Shown: positions 8,915 to 17,741 of the stretch, piece after piece | Layout of the letters: the number at the start of each line of letters is the position of its first letter | Position numbering within the stretch: the first letter of the stretch is position 1 | Source of the DNA: Devosia sp. | Lineage (GTDB): Bacteria; Pseudomonadota; Alphaproteobacteria; Rhizobiales; Devosiaceae | DNA length: 64,000 nucleotides | Assembly: GCA_016713105.1 (NCBI GenBank) | Contig: JADJPS010000021.1 | Span: 1 to 64,000 of the forward strand | Reading direction: 5' to 3' | Made by a program: the position numbers and the translations under genes | Notes under the pieces: generated by a model | What the model was told of the DNA's origin: nothing | Database searches by the model: none | Seen by the model: the letters and a program-made list of their open reading frames with translations, nothing else

Positions 8915-10333
8915 TCAGGTGGCAACGGAAGCCGTGGAGCGGCGCGGCCGAGACGGGCCCCTCAGATCCCGCCAGATACCGAGCACCACTGCGATCAGCA
9001 TGCCGAGGGCGAAACCTGCCACGGCGCCGGCGGCGAGGAGGATCAGCGTCTTGGGTGGCCAGGAGCGATCCGATGGCGGCACCGCCGGGGAGATCACCCG
9101 CACGTTCGTGGTGTCGATCTGTTCGCGCTCGGCCACCTGTTTGGCGCGACTGAGGAACGCCTCGTAGATCGTGGTCTTGCTCAGCGCGTCGCGCTCGAGT
9201 TCGCGCAGGGCCACCAGTGCCTCATTGTCCGAGAAGACGCTGGTCTTGAGGGAATCTGCCCTGGCAGTGAGGGCCCGCAGGCCCGAGGTCGCCTCGTCGA
9301 GGGTTACCCTGGCGGCGGTCACCACCCGGTCGATCTCGTCAGCGAGTTCGGACTGTGCCACGGCGAGTTCGGCATTGAGCTTGACGATGGTGGGGTGGCG
9401 CGGACCGTAGATCGTCGATTGGCTGTCGAGCTGGGCTCGCACGTCGGAGATGCGCGCCCGAATGCTGGTGAGGGCCGCGGAGGCCTGGGTATCCGCCGTC
9501 GACGCACTGTCACCCGCCGCGACCAGTTCATCGTACGCGGATTGGGCCGCGATCACGCGTGATTGTGCCTCCGCGACCTGGGCGTTGAGTTGCGCCAGAG
9601 TCTGGTTGCTCATCAGTTCGCCGGCGCTGGACGACAGGTTGTTGGCACGCTTGTACGCCTCGACCCGTTCTTCGGCCTCCTTGACGTCCGCCTTCAACTC
9701 GTCGAGCCGCTGGTTCAGGGCCTCGCCGGCACGCGACGCGCTTGCCGATTCCGCCAGTGCCAGCTCTTCCTGGAATGCGGCGACGATGGTCTCGGCGATC
9801 CTCACCGACTTCGGCGCCGCCTCGGAGGAGACGAGCAAGGTCGCAACGAAGCTCTTCTCGTCCGCCTTGGTACTGACTTTCCTGCCGAGGGCGGCGAGCG
9901 CCGCCAGGCGCGGGTCGGGCGCGGCCTTGTCGCCGCCAAACGGGATCAGCGCAGAGAGCGAGAATCCGGGCCGAGGATCGTAGAACTCCGCGTCCGTAAC
10001 GAGATCGAGTTCATCGACAACGCGCAGCAGCACATTGCCCGAGGTCAACACGCGCAGCTTGCTCGCGGCGGTCAGCAGCGCCGCATCGCCTTGGCCGGGC
10101 TGCTGGAACAAGTCGTCCGATACCACCTGCAGACTGGCCGGGTCGATCATGATGTCGGTGGCGACGGTGAACTTGGGCGTGCCGAACACGCCATAGAGGC
10201 CGCCCGCAACGGCGCCGACCAGCGCCAATCCGAATGCCAGCATTCGGCCGCGTCCCATCCAGGCGAACAGCCGGCCGAAATCGAGTTCCAGGAAGTCGCC
10301 GATCTTGTTGAGGGTCACCGTCTCCACCGGCAC
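8915..10333 (-). CDS. Wzz/GumC-type chain-length determinant, no kinase domain
   Basis: This 472-residue protein has a first membrane segment (MLAFGLALVGAVAGGLYGVF), a Wzz domain, long coiled-coil helices (about residues 190-400) and a second membrane segment (LILLAAGAVAGFALGMLIAV) near the C-terminus. It controls polymer length in Wzy-dependent export. No C-terminal tyrosine-kinase motifs follow. The GTG at 10333 is probably not the true start: an alternative frame from the ATG at 10530 encodes about 57 plausible residues (MSDVTDRPVSDTSHSG...) that would join this frame if one C were added to the C-run at about 10355-10359. It is divergent from the sugar dehydrogenase; the 19-bp palindrome lies in between. 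Confidence 0.85.
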   Translation of the reverse strand: MPVETVTLNKIGDFLELDFGRLFAWMGRGRMLAFGLALVGAVAGGLYGVFGTPKFTVATDIMIDPASLQVVSDDLFQQPGQGDAALLTAASKLRVLTSGNVLLRVVDELDLVTDAEFYDPRPGFSLSALIPFGGDKAAPDPRLAALAALGRKVSTKADEKSFVATLLVSSEAAPKSVRIAETIVAAFQEELALAESASASRAGEALNQRLDELKADVKEAEERVEAYKRANNLSSSAGELMSNQTLAQLNAQVAEAQSRVIAAQSAYDELVAAGDSASTADTQASAALTSIRARISDVRAQLDSQSTIYGPRHPTIVKLNAELAVAQSELADEIDRVVTAARVTLDEATSGLRALTARADSLKTSVFSDNEALVALRELERDALSKTTIYEAFLSRAKQVAEREQIDTTNVRVISPAVPPSDRSWPPKTLILLAAGAVAGFALGMLIAVVLGIWRDLRGPSRPRRSTASVAT

Positions 10334-10670
10334 CGCATCGGTGACCGCGGCAGCCGGGGAGGTGGTGCGACCTGCGGTGCATCGAGCCTTGCCGCAGCGT
10401 GTCGCGCGACATGCAGCCTCGCCGTCACCGGATCGCGCCGAGACCCTGTGTCATCGCTGCCCAGCCGCGCGAAGGCGCGCGCGCCGGAATGGGAGGTGTC
10501 TGAGACTGGCCTGTCGGTGACATCGGACATGGCGTGAGCATCTCGCTAGCTGGGGTGGCCTGTGTGATGCCGTCCTTATACCCCACGGCAGGCCTGCGGA
10601 CCGCGGAATGCACATTGTTGGTTAAGCCGGAGACGAAATAGACTCAAGTTTACGTATTAGGATTAACGCT

Positions 10671-10689
10671 TGGTTCAGGGTGTGAACCA
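10671..10689. promoter_or_regulatory. 19-bp palindrome between divergent EPS genes
   Basis: Perfect seven-base arms TGGTTCA and TGAACCA flank a five-base spacer, 109 bp before the sugar dehydrogenase start. Its position in a divergent promoter region suggests a dimeric regulator site. The cognate regulator is not in the immediate neighbourhood. Confidence 0.45.
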
Positions 10690-10797
10690 CGGCGGCGTCC
10701 GGTAAACCCATGATCCACAGGTCAAAGTGAGCTGCCAGCGGCTGAACTACTCTGCTGCATCGGGGCTCAGCTACCTAACTCGTCTGCGGTGCGTTCC

Positions 10798-12063
10798 ATG
10801 AAGATTGCGGTTTTTGGGCTTGGCTATGTCGGTAGTACTACTGCCGGGTGCCTGGCCAGTCGAGGTCACGAGATCATCGGTATCGATATCAGCGAGAGCA
10901 AGGTCCGCGATTTCGAGGCCGGCATTCCGCCGGTTCTCGAGCCTGGTCTGGACGAGTTTCTCGCCGCGGCCCGCGATCGAGGATTGCTGCGGGGCTCGAC
11001 CGTGGTCGACGGCCTGCTGGACGATGCCGATCTGGCCCTCGTCTGTGTCGGTACGCCCAGTGCTCTCGATGGCTCGCACAACCTCAGCCACATCGCCGAG
11101 CTCTCCCGCCAGATCGCGACGGGCGTCCGTCGTGATCGCAAGCGCCGGCTCACCGTGGCGTTTCGCTCGACCATCCGGCCGGGCACCATCGACGGGCTGA
11201 TCGCGCCGATCTTCCGGGCGGTGCTGGGCGAGAACTTCGGCGATCTGATCGAACTGGTCTACAATCCCGAATTCTTGCGCGAATCCTCGGCGATCTCTGA
11301 CTTCTTCAACCCTCCCAAGATCGTCGTCGGCACCGTCGACGGGCTGCCCTCCCCAACCATGGACCGCATGCACGAGGGCTTGCAGGCCCAGACTTTCCAT
11401 GTCGGCTACCGCGAGGCCGAGCTGACCAAGTTCGTCGACAACTCCTGGCACGCGGTCAAGATCGCATTCGCCAACGAGATCGGCCGCATCTGCCAGCAGC
11501 TCGATATCAGTGCCACCAAGGTGCACGAGATCTTCGTGTCCGACACCAAGCTCAACATCTCCCCATACTACACGCGGCCAGGGGGAGCCTTCGGCGGCTC
11601 GTGCCTGCCCAAGGATGTGCGGGCGCTGCAGCATATTTCCAACGATGTCGGCGCCAACACGCACCTGCTGGATGCGGTGCTGCGCACCAACGAGGCGCAC
11701 AAGCACTATCAGTTCGACTCGATCGTCCGTCAGCTTCCCAAGGGTGCGAAGGTTCTGATGCTCGGCCTCGCCTTCAAGGCCAATACCGACGACCTGCGCG
11801 AAAGCCCGAATGTCGATCTGGCCCGGCGCCTGATCACCGCGGGCTACGCCGTCTCGATCTACGATTCGGGGCTCGATGCACGCAAGCTGGTCGGCCAGAA
11901 TCTCGGCTATGCCTACTCGCAACTACCCAAGATCGGCGAGTTGCTGATCGATCGCGAAGAGGCGGAAAGCGGCGATTTCGACCTGGTGGTCGCCGCCAAC
12001 GGCCTGCAGCGCGGGCTCTCGTTGCGCTCGAGCAATGTCATCGACGTGAGCACTATCCCATGA
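10798..12063 (+). CDS. UDP-glucose/GDP-mannose 6-dehydrogenase
   Basis: A 421-residue NAD-dependent nucleotide-sugar dehydrogenase that makes a uronic-acid donor (UDP-glucuronate or GDP-mannuronate). The Rossmann motif GLGYVG is at residues 7-12, the catalytic Cys is C269 in GGSCLPKDVRAL, and a likely catalytic Lys lies in NSWHAVKIAF. The FNPPKIVVG segment and the GGSCLPKDVRAL form lean toward AlgD-like enzymes, but substrate assignment is uncertain. The ATG at 10798 starts directly with the nucleotide-binding strand. The stop overlaps the next gene's ATG (ATGA), so the two are translationally coupled. It implies an acidic polysaccharide. Confidence 0.9.
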   Translation: MKIAVFGLGYVGSTTAGCLASRGHEIIGIDISESKVRDFEAGIPPVLEPGLDEFLAAARDRGLLRGSTVVDGLLDDADLALVCVGTPSALDGSHNLSHIAELSRQIATGVRRDRKRRLTVAFRSTIRPGTIDGLIAPIFRAVLGENFGDLIELVYNPEFLRESSAISDFFNPPKIVVGTVDGLPSPTMDRMHEGLQAQTFHVGYREAELTKFVDNSWHAVKIAFANEIGRICQQLDISATKVHEIFVSDTKLNISPYYTRPGGAFGGSCLPKDVRALQHISNDVGANTHLLDAVLRTNEAHKHYQFDSIVRQLPKGAKVLMLGLAFKANTDDLRESPNVDLARRLITAGYAVSIYDSGLDARKLVGQNLGYAYSQLPKIGELLIDREEAESGDFDLVVAANGLQRGLSLRSSNVIDVSTIP

Positions 12064-13325
12064 ACGCGATCGCTGCTCTCTCGCCGGCAGCGATCGTCGC
12101 CAGAAGTGACAGCGACATCCTCGCCGAAGCCCCACTGGCCGGCAGGAAGGTTCTCATCATCGTCGAGAACCTGCCGGTGCCATTCGATCGCCGCGTCTGG
12201 CTCGAGGCAACCACCCTGAGCAGGGCCGGGGCCCTGGTCAGCGTGATCTGCCCCATCGCGAAGGGCTACTCCAAGCGCTATGAACTGATCGATGGCATCC
12301 ACGTCTATCGCCACCCGCTGCCCGCCGAGGGCAGGGGCCCAATCGGTTATCTGAGGGAGTATGGTGCCGCCCTGTTCTGGGAGTCGGTGCTGGCCTTCAG
12401 GGTCCTGCGCGAGCGCGGATTCGATGTCATCCATGCCTGCAACCCGCCCGACCTGATCTTCCTCGTCGCGCTGCTGTTCAAGCCGTTCGGCAAGCGGTTC
12501 GTTTTCGACCACCACGACATCAACCCCGAGCTCTACGAAGCCAAGTTCGGCCGGCGCGACCTGTTCTGGCGACTGATGGTGCTGCTCGAGCGGCTGACCT
12601 TCGCGGTCGCCGACGTCTCGATCGCCACCAACCACAGCTATCGCGATATCGCGCTCGAGCGTGGCGGCATGCGGCCCGACAACGTCTTCGTGGTGCGCAG
12701 CGGGCCAGATCTGGGCAAGATCAAGCCGGTCGCCCCCAATCCACGCTGGAAGCGGGAGCGGAAGCACCTCGTTGGCTATGTCGGAGTCATGGGCGCGCAG
12801 GAGGGGATCGACCTGCTGCTCGAAGCAGTGCACGACATCGTCGTCGGGCAGGGGCGCAGCGACATCCAGTTCTGCATTGCCGGCAGCGGGCCGGAACTCG
12901 ACCAACTGCGGGCCCGGGTTGTGGCGCTCGGCCTGTCGGACTTCGTCACCATGCCCGGCCGCATCAGCGACGCCGAGCTTTTCGAGATGCTCTCCACGGC
13001 CGACGTCTGCGTCAATCCGGACCGCGTCAACCCGATGAACGACAAGTCCACGATGAACAAGATCCTCGAGTACATGGCGTTCGGCAAACCCATCGTGCAG
13101 TTCGAGGTTACCGAGGGGCGCTATTCGGCCGGCGAGGCGTCGCTCTACGCGAAGCCGAACGATCCGGTCGACATGGCCGCCAGGATCGTCGAACTGCTGG
13201 CGGACCCGGCCCGCTGCGCCCGGATGGGCCGGCTCGGTCGTGACCGGGTGCAGGATCGCTTCAGCTGGAACCACCAGCTGCGTCCGCTGATCGCCGCTTA
13301 CCAGCGGGCTCTATCGGGGAAGTGA
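12060..13325 (+). CDS. Glycosyltransferase family 4 (WbuB-like)
   Basis: A 421-residue GT-B enzyme. It has an N-terminal acceptor domain with LPVPFDRRVWLEATTL, then FDHHDINPELYEAKFG, typical of WbuB-like EPS transferases. The C-terminal donor site contains YVGVMGAQEGID, ADVCVNPDRVNPMNDKSTMN and KILEYMAFGKPIV. The ATG at 12060 overlaps the preceding stop; an open frame reaches further upstream but is antisense-like noise over the dehydrogenase. It probably adds a sugar to the growing lipid-linked repeat. Confidence 0.88.
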   Translation: MNAIAALSPAAIVARSDSDILAEAPLAGRKVLIIVENLPVPFDRRVWLEATTLSRAGALVSVICPIAKGYSKRYELIDGIHVYRHPLPAEGRGPIGYLREYGAALFWESVLAFRVLRERGFDVIHACNPPDLIFLVALLFKPFGKRFVFDHHDINPELYEAKFGRRDLFWRLMVLLERLTFAVADVSIATNHSYRDIALERGGMRPDNVFVVRSGPDLGKIKPVAPNPRWKRERKHLVGYVGVMGAQEGIDLLLEAVHDIVVGQGRSDIQFCIAGSGPELDQLRARVVALGLSDFVTMPGRISDAELFEMLSTADVCVNPDRVNPMNDKSTMNKILEYMAFGKPIVQFEVTEGRYSAGEASLYAKPNDPVDMAARIVELLADPARCARMGRLGRDRVQDRFSWNHQLRPLIAAYQRALSGK

Positions 13326-13328
13326 GCC

Positions 13329-15296
13329 ATGTCTCTGGCCTGGCATATCCATCGGCTGCGCGCCATGAGCATGGGCGAACTTGTCCATCGGCTCGGTGAA
13401 AAACTCAAGAAGGAGCGGGCGCGCGTCCGGCTCGAAGGCTGGGCGCGCTATCCGGGGGCGGATGTTCTGCCGTTGCCCGGCCTGCGGGAGCGTCTCCTCG
13501 CCGCTCCCGCCGAGCTGCGGCAGGGGATCCGGCGAGCCGCCGAGGCTCTGCTTGCCGGCCGCTACTCCGCCCTCGGCGTCGACTGGCCGCAGCGTCGGCC
13601 CGACGACCTGTTTCCTGGTGATGTCTGGCGGCTCGATCCGGTGACCGGCGGCCTGTGGCCGGGCTCCGAGGCCTATTGCTTCGATATTGCCTATCGGCAC
13701 GAACGACAGCTCGGCGACGTCAAGTATGTCTGGGAGTTCAACCGCCTGCAGTTCCTGCAGCCGCTCGCGGCACACGCTTTGCTCGAGTCCGATGCAGGAA
13801 GCTTGGTTGCCATCGAGGCGGCCATCGGCAGTTGGCACGCGGCCAATCCGCCGTTCCGCGGCCTCGGCTGGAACTCCGGGATCGAAGTGGCGCTTCGGGC
13901 GATCTCCCTGCTGGTGGCCATCTCGCTGGTGGGCGAGCAACTGTCCACCCGCTGTCGCCTCCAGATTGGCTCGATCCTGCACGCCAGCGCAGCCTGGCTG
14001 CAGCGCTACCCGTCGCGGTTCTCTTCTGCCAACAACCATCTGGTCGCAGAGCTGGCCGGGGAATACCTCATCGGGCTCGCCGTGCCCCGGTTGCCCATGG
14101 CAGCCGAAGTCGCGGCTGCTGCGCGCCTCCGTTTGGCGGACGAGGCGACCTGCCAGATTCTTCCCGACGGCGTGCCTGCCGAGCAGTCACCCACTTACGG
14201 CGCCTTCACTGCCGAGTTCCTCTTGCTCTGTGCGGCGGTTGCCCGCGATGTCGGCCAGCCGCTGCCGGAAGCCGTTGCAGAGCGCCTGGGCGCGTTTGCC
14301 GGGTTCGTCGGCTGGCTCGCTCTTGCGGATGGAACCGTCCCCGCCATCGGCGACGATGACGAAGGACGCGTGCTGACGCTGGGCACTGCAGATCCCGTCT
14401 ATCCTGGTTCGGTCGCCAATGCCGTTGCCGGCTTCCTGGGGCAGGGAGCGCCCACGGCGGCTCCGTCTGACCTTCGTGGCATCCTGCTGGGCCGCGGGGC
14501 CCGGCTGCTCGCGCAACCGCAGGGTCAGCGGGTGTTCTCGACCGGTGGCTACTCGGTCGTCAACGAGAAGATCGGCGGTCGCCAGATTGGCCTGGTGTTC
14601 GATCACGGGCCACTTGGCTACCTCTCCATTGCCGCCCACGGGCATGCCGACGCGCTGGCGATCACGCTGGCGGTAGACGGCCGGCCGGTGCTGGTCGACC
14701 CGGGCACCTACCTCTATCACTCGGGTGGGGCCTGGCGGGACTGGTTCCGCGGCACTGCAGCGCACAACACGCTGTGTGTGTCCGGTGCTGACCAGAGCAC
14801 GATATCCGGCGCGTTCAACTGGTCGCACAAGGCGCGGGCGCGGCTCGAGCGCTACGAGACCGGCGCGCGCTGGAGCCTCACCGGCAGTCACGACGGCTAT
14901 CGCAGGCGTTTCGGTCTGCTGCACCGGCGCACCCTGGAGCGCACCGAGGACGGCTTTTCCATCAAGGACCAGTTGCTCGGTGGGCCGGGTCGAACCGCGC
15001 AACTGAGCCTTCAGCTTGCCCCCGATCTTTCGGCGGAGGTTGAGGGACTGACGGTTGCGGTCCGGCGCGGTGACGCCATCGTCCTTGCCCTCGCCTTTGA
15101 GACAGGTGAGATCAGCGTCGAGCATGGTGGCGAGGCGGTGGGCGGCGGCTGGGTCTCTCCCGCTTTCGGCACGAAACAGCTGGCCACTCGCATCGTCTGG
15201 AGCGGTGTGGTCGGCAAGTCCGGGCGCAGTGTCGCCGTAAGGCTGGCGCCCGTTGCTGAGCAGGGCATGCTCGTTCGCCGGCTCGAAGCGGTTTAG
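13329..15296 (+). CDS. Heparinase II/III family polysaccharide lyase
   Basis: A 655-residue protein with an N-terminal alpha-barrel (about residues 1-330) and a C-terminal beta-sandwich of the heparinase II/III family. The conserved block AAHGHADALAI, then DPGTYLYHSGG and WFRGTAAHNTL, carries the expected His/Tyr residues of the lyase centre. It begins 3 bp after the GT4 stop, so it belongs to the same operon. Such lyases are regular parts of EPS loci that use uronic acids, which fits the dehydrogenase two genes upstream. No signal peptide is obvious, which is common for this subgroup. Likely roles are polymer turnover or clearing the periplasm. Confidence 0.87.
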   Translation: MSLAWHIHRLRAMSMGELVHRLGEKLKKERARVRLEGWARYPGADVLPLPGLRERLLAAPAELRQGIRRAAEALLAGRYSALGVDWPQRRPDDLFPGDVWRLDPVTGGLWPGSEAYCFDIAYRHERQLGDVKYVWEFNRLQFLQPLAAHALLESDAGSLVAIEAAIGSWHAANPPFRGLGWNSGIEVALRAISLLVAISLVGEQLSTRCRLQIGSILHASAAWLQRYPSRFSSANNHLVAELAGEYLIGLAVPRLPMAAEVAAAARLRLADEATCQILPDGVPAEQSPTYGAFTAEFLLLCAAVARDVGQPLPEAVAERLGAFAGFVGWLALADGTVPAIGDDDEGRVLTLGTADPVYPGSVANAVAGFLGQGAPTAAPSDLRGILLGRGARLLAQPQGQRVFSTGGYSVVNEKIGGRQIGLVFDHGPLGYLSIAAHGHADALAITLAVDGRPVLVDPGTYLYHSGGAWRDWFRGTAAHNTLCVSGADQSTISGAFNWSHKARARLERYETGARWSLTGSHDGYRRRFGLLHRRTLERTEDGFSIKDQLLGGPGRTAQLSLQLAPDLSAEVEGLTVAVRRGDAIVLALAFETGEISVEHGGEAVGGGWVSPAFGTKQLATRIVWSGVVGKSGRSVAVRLAPVAEQGMLVRRLEAV

Positions 15297-15303
15297 GTCG
15301 GTA

Positions 15304-16467
15304 TCAGCTGCGGCCGGCGACTGTGGCTTCTCGCTGCAGCGGGGTCCTTGCGGGGGCGGGACCCGATGGCCGTCGGGCGTCGGCGCCGGCCAGATCGCGG
15401 TAGCGCTCCACCAGGGCCGGCAACAGGCGCTCTCCGGTGAACTGGTCGAGAACGCGCTGGCGGGCCGCCGTGGACAGCCGGTTCCAGTCGCCCCGGGCGA
15501 GGATCATCTCGATGGCGGTCGCATAGTCCTCCCCCGAGGCCGCCATGTCGAGGACGACACCTGAGTCCGCGATCACCTGCCGGTTGAAGCCGTTGTCCGC
15601 GACGATCGGTACCAGCCCCTGGCTCATTGCCTCGGTCAGCGCATTGGAGTGGCCTTCGCCGCGATGACGGGTGGGAAAGACAAAGAAGTGCCCGTCCCTG
15701 AGCTGGGCGGGAACCTCGGGATGAGGCACCGCTCCAAGCCACAGCACGGGCAGTCCCACCGATTCTGATTTCAGTCGCGCGATGTAGCCTTCATCGCCGC
15801 GCCCAATCACCTTGAGTTGCACCTGCCGCCCCTTCGCGTGCAGCACGCGCACGCAGTCGATTGCGACCTCGATGCCCTTCTCCGGCACGATGCGACCGAG
15901 GAACGCCAGGTTGATACGTTCGGTCGGTGCGGCGGGGCATTCTCCTACCGTGCCTGCATCGACGTAGTTGGGGAGATACAGCGCGTTCTTGCCACGGACC
16001 TCGGCCAGTTCGAGATAGGTCTCGCCCTCGACGCAGATGAGTTCGGCAGCGTTGAGGATGCTCTTCAGCGCCGCCCGGCGGAGGCGGCTCGGGCTCGCCA
16101 CATCCTCGGCAATCGCACCGGCGCGCAAGTCAACGACCAGTCTCGCGCCGCGGCGCCGGGCCAGATGGCAGAGCACGAACTCGGCGAGCATGAACTGCCT
16201 TCGGAGCGGGGTGATGTGGAATACGTCCCAACGCTCCGAAACCGTCGCAATGCGCCAGGCGAGGCCGGCAAAGCCGAGGCCGTAGGCGAGCAGCTTCCGC
16301 CAGGCCGGCTTGCGTTCGGGCGCGTAGGCCAGTTCGACGACGTCGAGCCCGGCGCGGGCAAGGTCATCGATCAGCCGGCGATTGGCGGCCTCGAAGCCAC
16401 CGCGCGCCGGTTCGCCCGAAGCTGCAATCGGGCCGCAATAGGCGATGGTGAGCGCAGTGGGTGTCAT
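15304..16467 (-). CDS. Glycosyltransferase family 4
   Basis: A 387-residue GT-B enzyme. The N-terminus has AYCGPIAASGEPARGGFEAA; the donor domain has NLAFLGRIVPEKGIEVAIDC, a VFPTRHRGEGHSNALTEAM loop with the EX7E-like pattern, and GLVPIVADNGFNRQVI. The start ATG is at 16467, 12 bp after the second FemAB-like gene, so both are likely in one unit. It converges with the lyase gene, with 7 bp between stops. It is the third sugar transferase of the locus. Confidence 0.85.
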   Translation of the reverse strand: MTPTALTIAYCGPIAASGEPARGGFEAANRRLIDDLARAGLDVVELAYAPERKPAWRKLLAYGLGFAGLAWRIATVSERWDVFHITPLRRQFMLAEFVLCHLARRRGARLVVDLRAGAIAEDVASPSRLRRAALKSILNAAELICVEGETYLELAEVRGKNALYLPNYVDAGTVGECPAAPTERINLAFLGRIVPEKGIEVAIDCVRVLHAKGRQVQLKVIGRGDEGYIARLKSESVGLPVLWLGAVPHPEVPAQLRDGHFFVFPTRHRGEGHSNALTEAMSQGLVPIVADNGFNRQVIADSGVVLDMAASGEDYATAIEMILARGDWNRLSTAARQRVLDQFTGERLLPALVERYRDLAGADARRPSGPAPARTPLQREATVAGRS

Positions 16468-16479
16468 TCTGCCTGACCT

Positions 16480-17487
16480 CTACAAACCGATATACTCACC
16501 GAGCAGGAAGTACTCTGTTCCGTTCATCCCGCTCTTGAAGCTGGAGAAACCCTTGTCACTGTTGATGCCTCCGACATCGTAGGAGCGGCACCCCCGTCGC
16601 TGCATTTCCTGAATTGCGGCCCAGGTGATGGCATTGCCGGCCTTCACCTTGCGGCCGGCGTCACCGAACCAGGCGACAATCGAGTCGGCGACGCCGCCGA
16701 ACTTCAGCATGACAAGGCCTGCCACCGGCGCACCTTCGTGCATCGCCTGCAGCAGAACGTAGCTGGCCCCGGAACTCGCCCGCAACCCGCGGAGAAACTC
16801 GGCGTCGTGGCCGGTGAAGCCCTTCTCGGCCATGTTCTGGAGGTGGCGATCGATCATCCATTGGTGGTCGGCTTCGCTGTCGACGACGCGGACCGTCACC
16901 CCGGCCTTGTCGGCGGCGCGGATGGCCTTGCGCCAACTGTGCTCGAAACCCTGGAAGACCGCGTCCACGGGCTGGGTGAGATCGAGCCGGGCCGAGCCCC
17001 AGCCATTGCTCTGGCGTGGCCGAAAGCCTGCCCGCGTCATGATCTCGCGATTCTCGGGTGTCTCCAGCAGGGCGGGCGCCAGCAGCAGGATGCCGAAGGG
17101 AAGGCGGCCCCAGCGGTTGCGCACGGCGCGATACACGGCGGTGACAAGGCCTGCGGACGCGTCGGGTGCCAGCAGCATCGGACCGCGGTTGATCCGCGTC
17201 ACCACCCGCAGTCCCAGGATGCGCTTTTCGAGTGCCTGCACCATGGCCACGGGACGGCCGCCGTGCGTGATCAGCTGTCTGCTGACATGCCAGCCAGTGG
17301 CCGCCTTCGCCTCACCATACCCGAATGCCTGCACGCTGTGCGGGCGGTCGGCCCGCTCGAGCAGATGCTCCCATTGCGATGGGTCGGTGACGGCCTGGAA
17401 GGACAGTGCGTCGGCGGGGTTGGATCTCGTGCCGGTCAGTTGGTCCGGGACGATGGTTGACAGGTGACTATGGATGGACTGGGACAT
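16480..17487 (-). CDS. FemAB/GNAT-like (BioF2-like) transferase, EPS-associated, copy 2
   Basis: A 335-residue paralogue of the protein at 4464-5456. Shared marks are RINRGPMLL, MIDRHLQNMAEKGFTG, APVAGLVMLKFG, VAWFGDAGRKVKAGN and YDVGGI. The two proteins differ enough to suggest different acceptor or donor groups. The N-terminal 30 residues are variable. It is followed 12 bp later by a glycosyltransferase. By analogy with HfsK of the Caulobacter holdfast it may modify an amino sugar of the polymer. The exact reaction is not readable from sequence. Confidence 0.83.
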   Translation of the reverse strand: MSQSIHSHLSTIVPDQLTGTRSNPADALSFQAVTDPSQWEHLLERADRPHSVQAFGYGEAKAATGWHVSRQLITHGGRPVAMVQALEKRILGLRVVTRINRGPMLLAPDASAGLVTAVYRAVRNRWGRLPFGILLLAPALLETPENREIMTRAGFRPRQSNGWGSARLDLTQPVDAVFQGFEHSWRKAIRAADKAGVTVRVVDSEADHQWMIDRHLQNMAEKGFTGHDAEFLRGLRASSGASYVLLQAMHEGAPVAGLVMLKFGGVADSIVAWFGDAGRKVKAGNAITWAAIQEMQRRGCRSYDVGGINSDKGFSSFKSGMNGTEYFLLGEYIGL

Positions 17488-17610
17488 GGTCGGTCGAGTA
17501 CTGGAAGTCGCCCCAACCTATTCGGGCCCGGTCCATTCAACCAACGCCAACTGCCCGGATGCTTAATGCGGGGCGGTCGCGGCGGATCGCTGCGCCCTCG
17601 GCGGCGACGG

Positions 17611-17630
17611 TTAAGGATAAGGCCAGGTCC
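17611..17630 (+). promoter_or_regulatory. 20-bp upstream motif shared with 7211-7230
   Basis: Starts TTAAGGATA and matches the site before the receiver-domain gene at 17 of 20 positions. It lies in the 254-bp divergent gap before the polymerase gene, 131 bp upstream of the likely start. Function unknown; it may be a common promoter element of the locus. Confidence 0.35.
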
Positions 17631-17741
17631 AGCGCGCCGTGCAGGGGCAGGCATGCTATGGCGAGCGGCTAGGGTTGCCGTCCGGCTGCGGCCGCCCGCC
17701 GCGCCGCGATCGCGGCACCGTGCTCAGTGAGAGGGCGAGGC

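Noticed and set aside
10620..10660. Fourth CtrA box before the sugar dehydrogenase
   Set aside because: Single TTAA half-sites occur there, but none has a partner at the required seven-base spacing.
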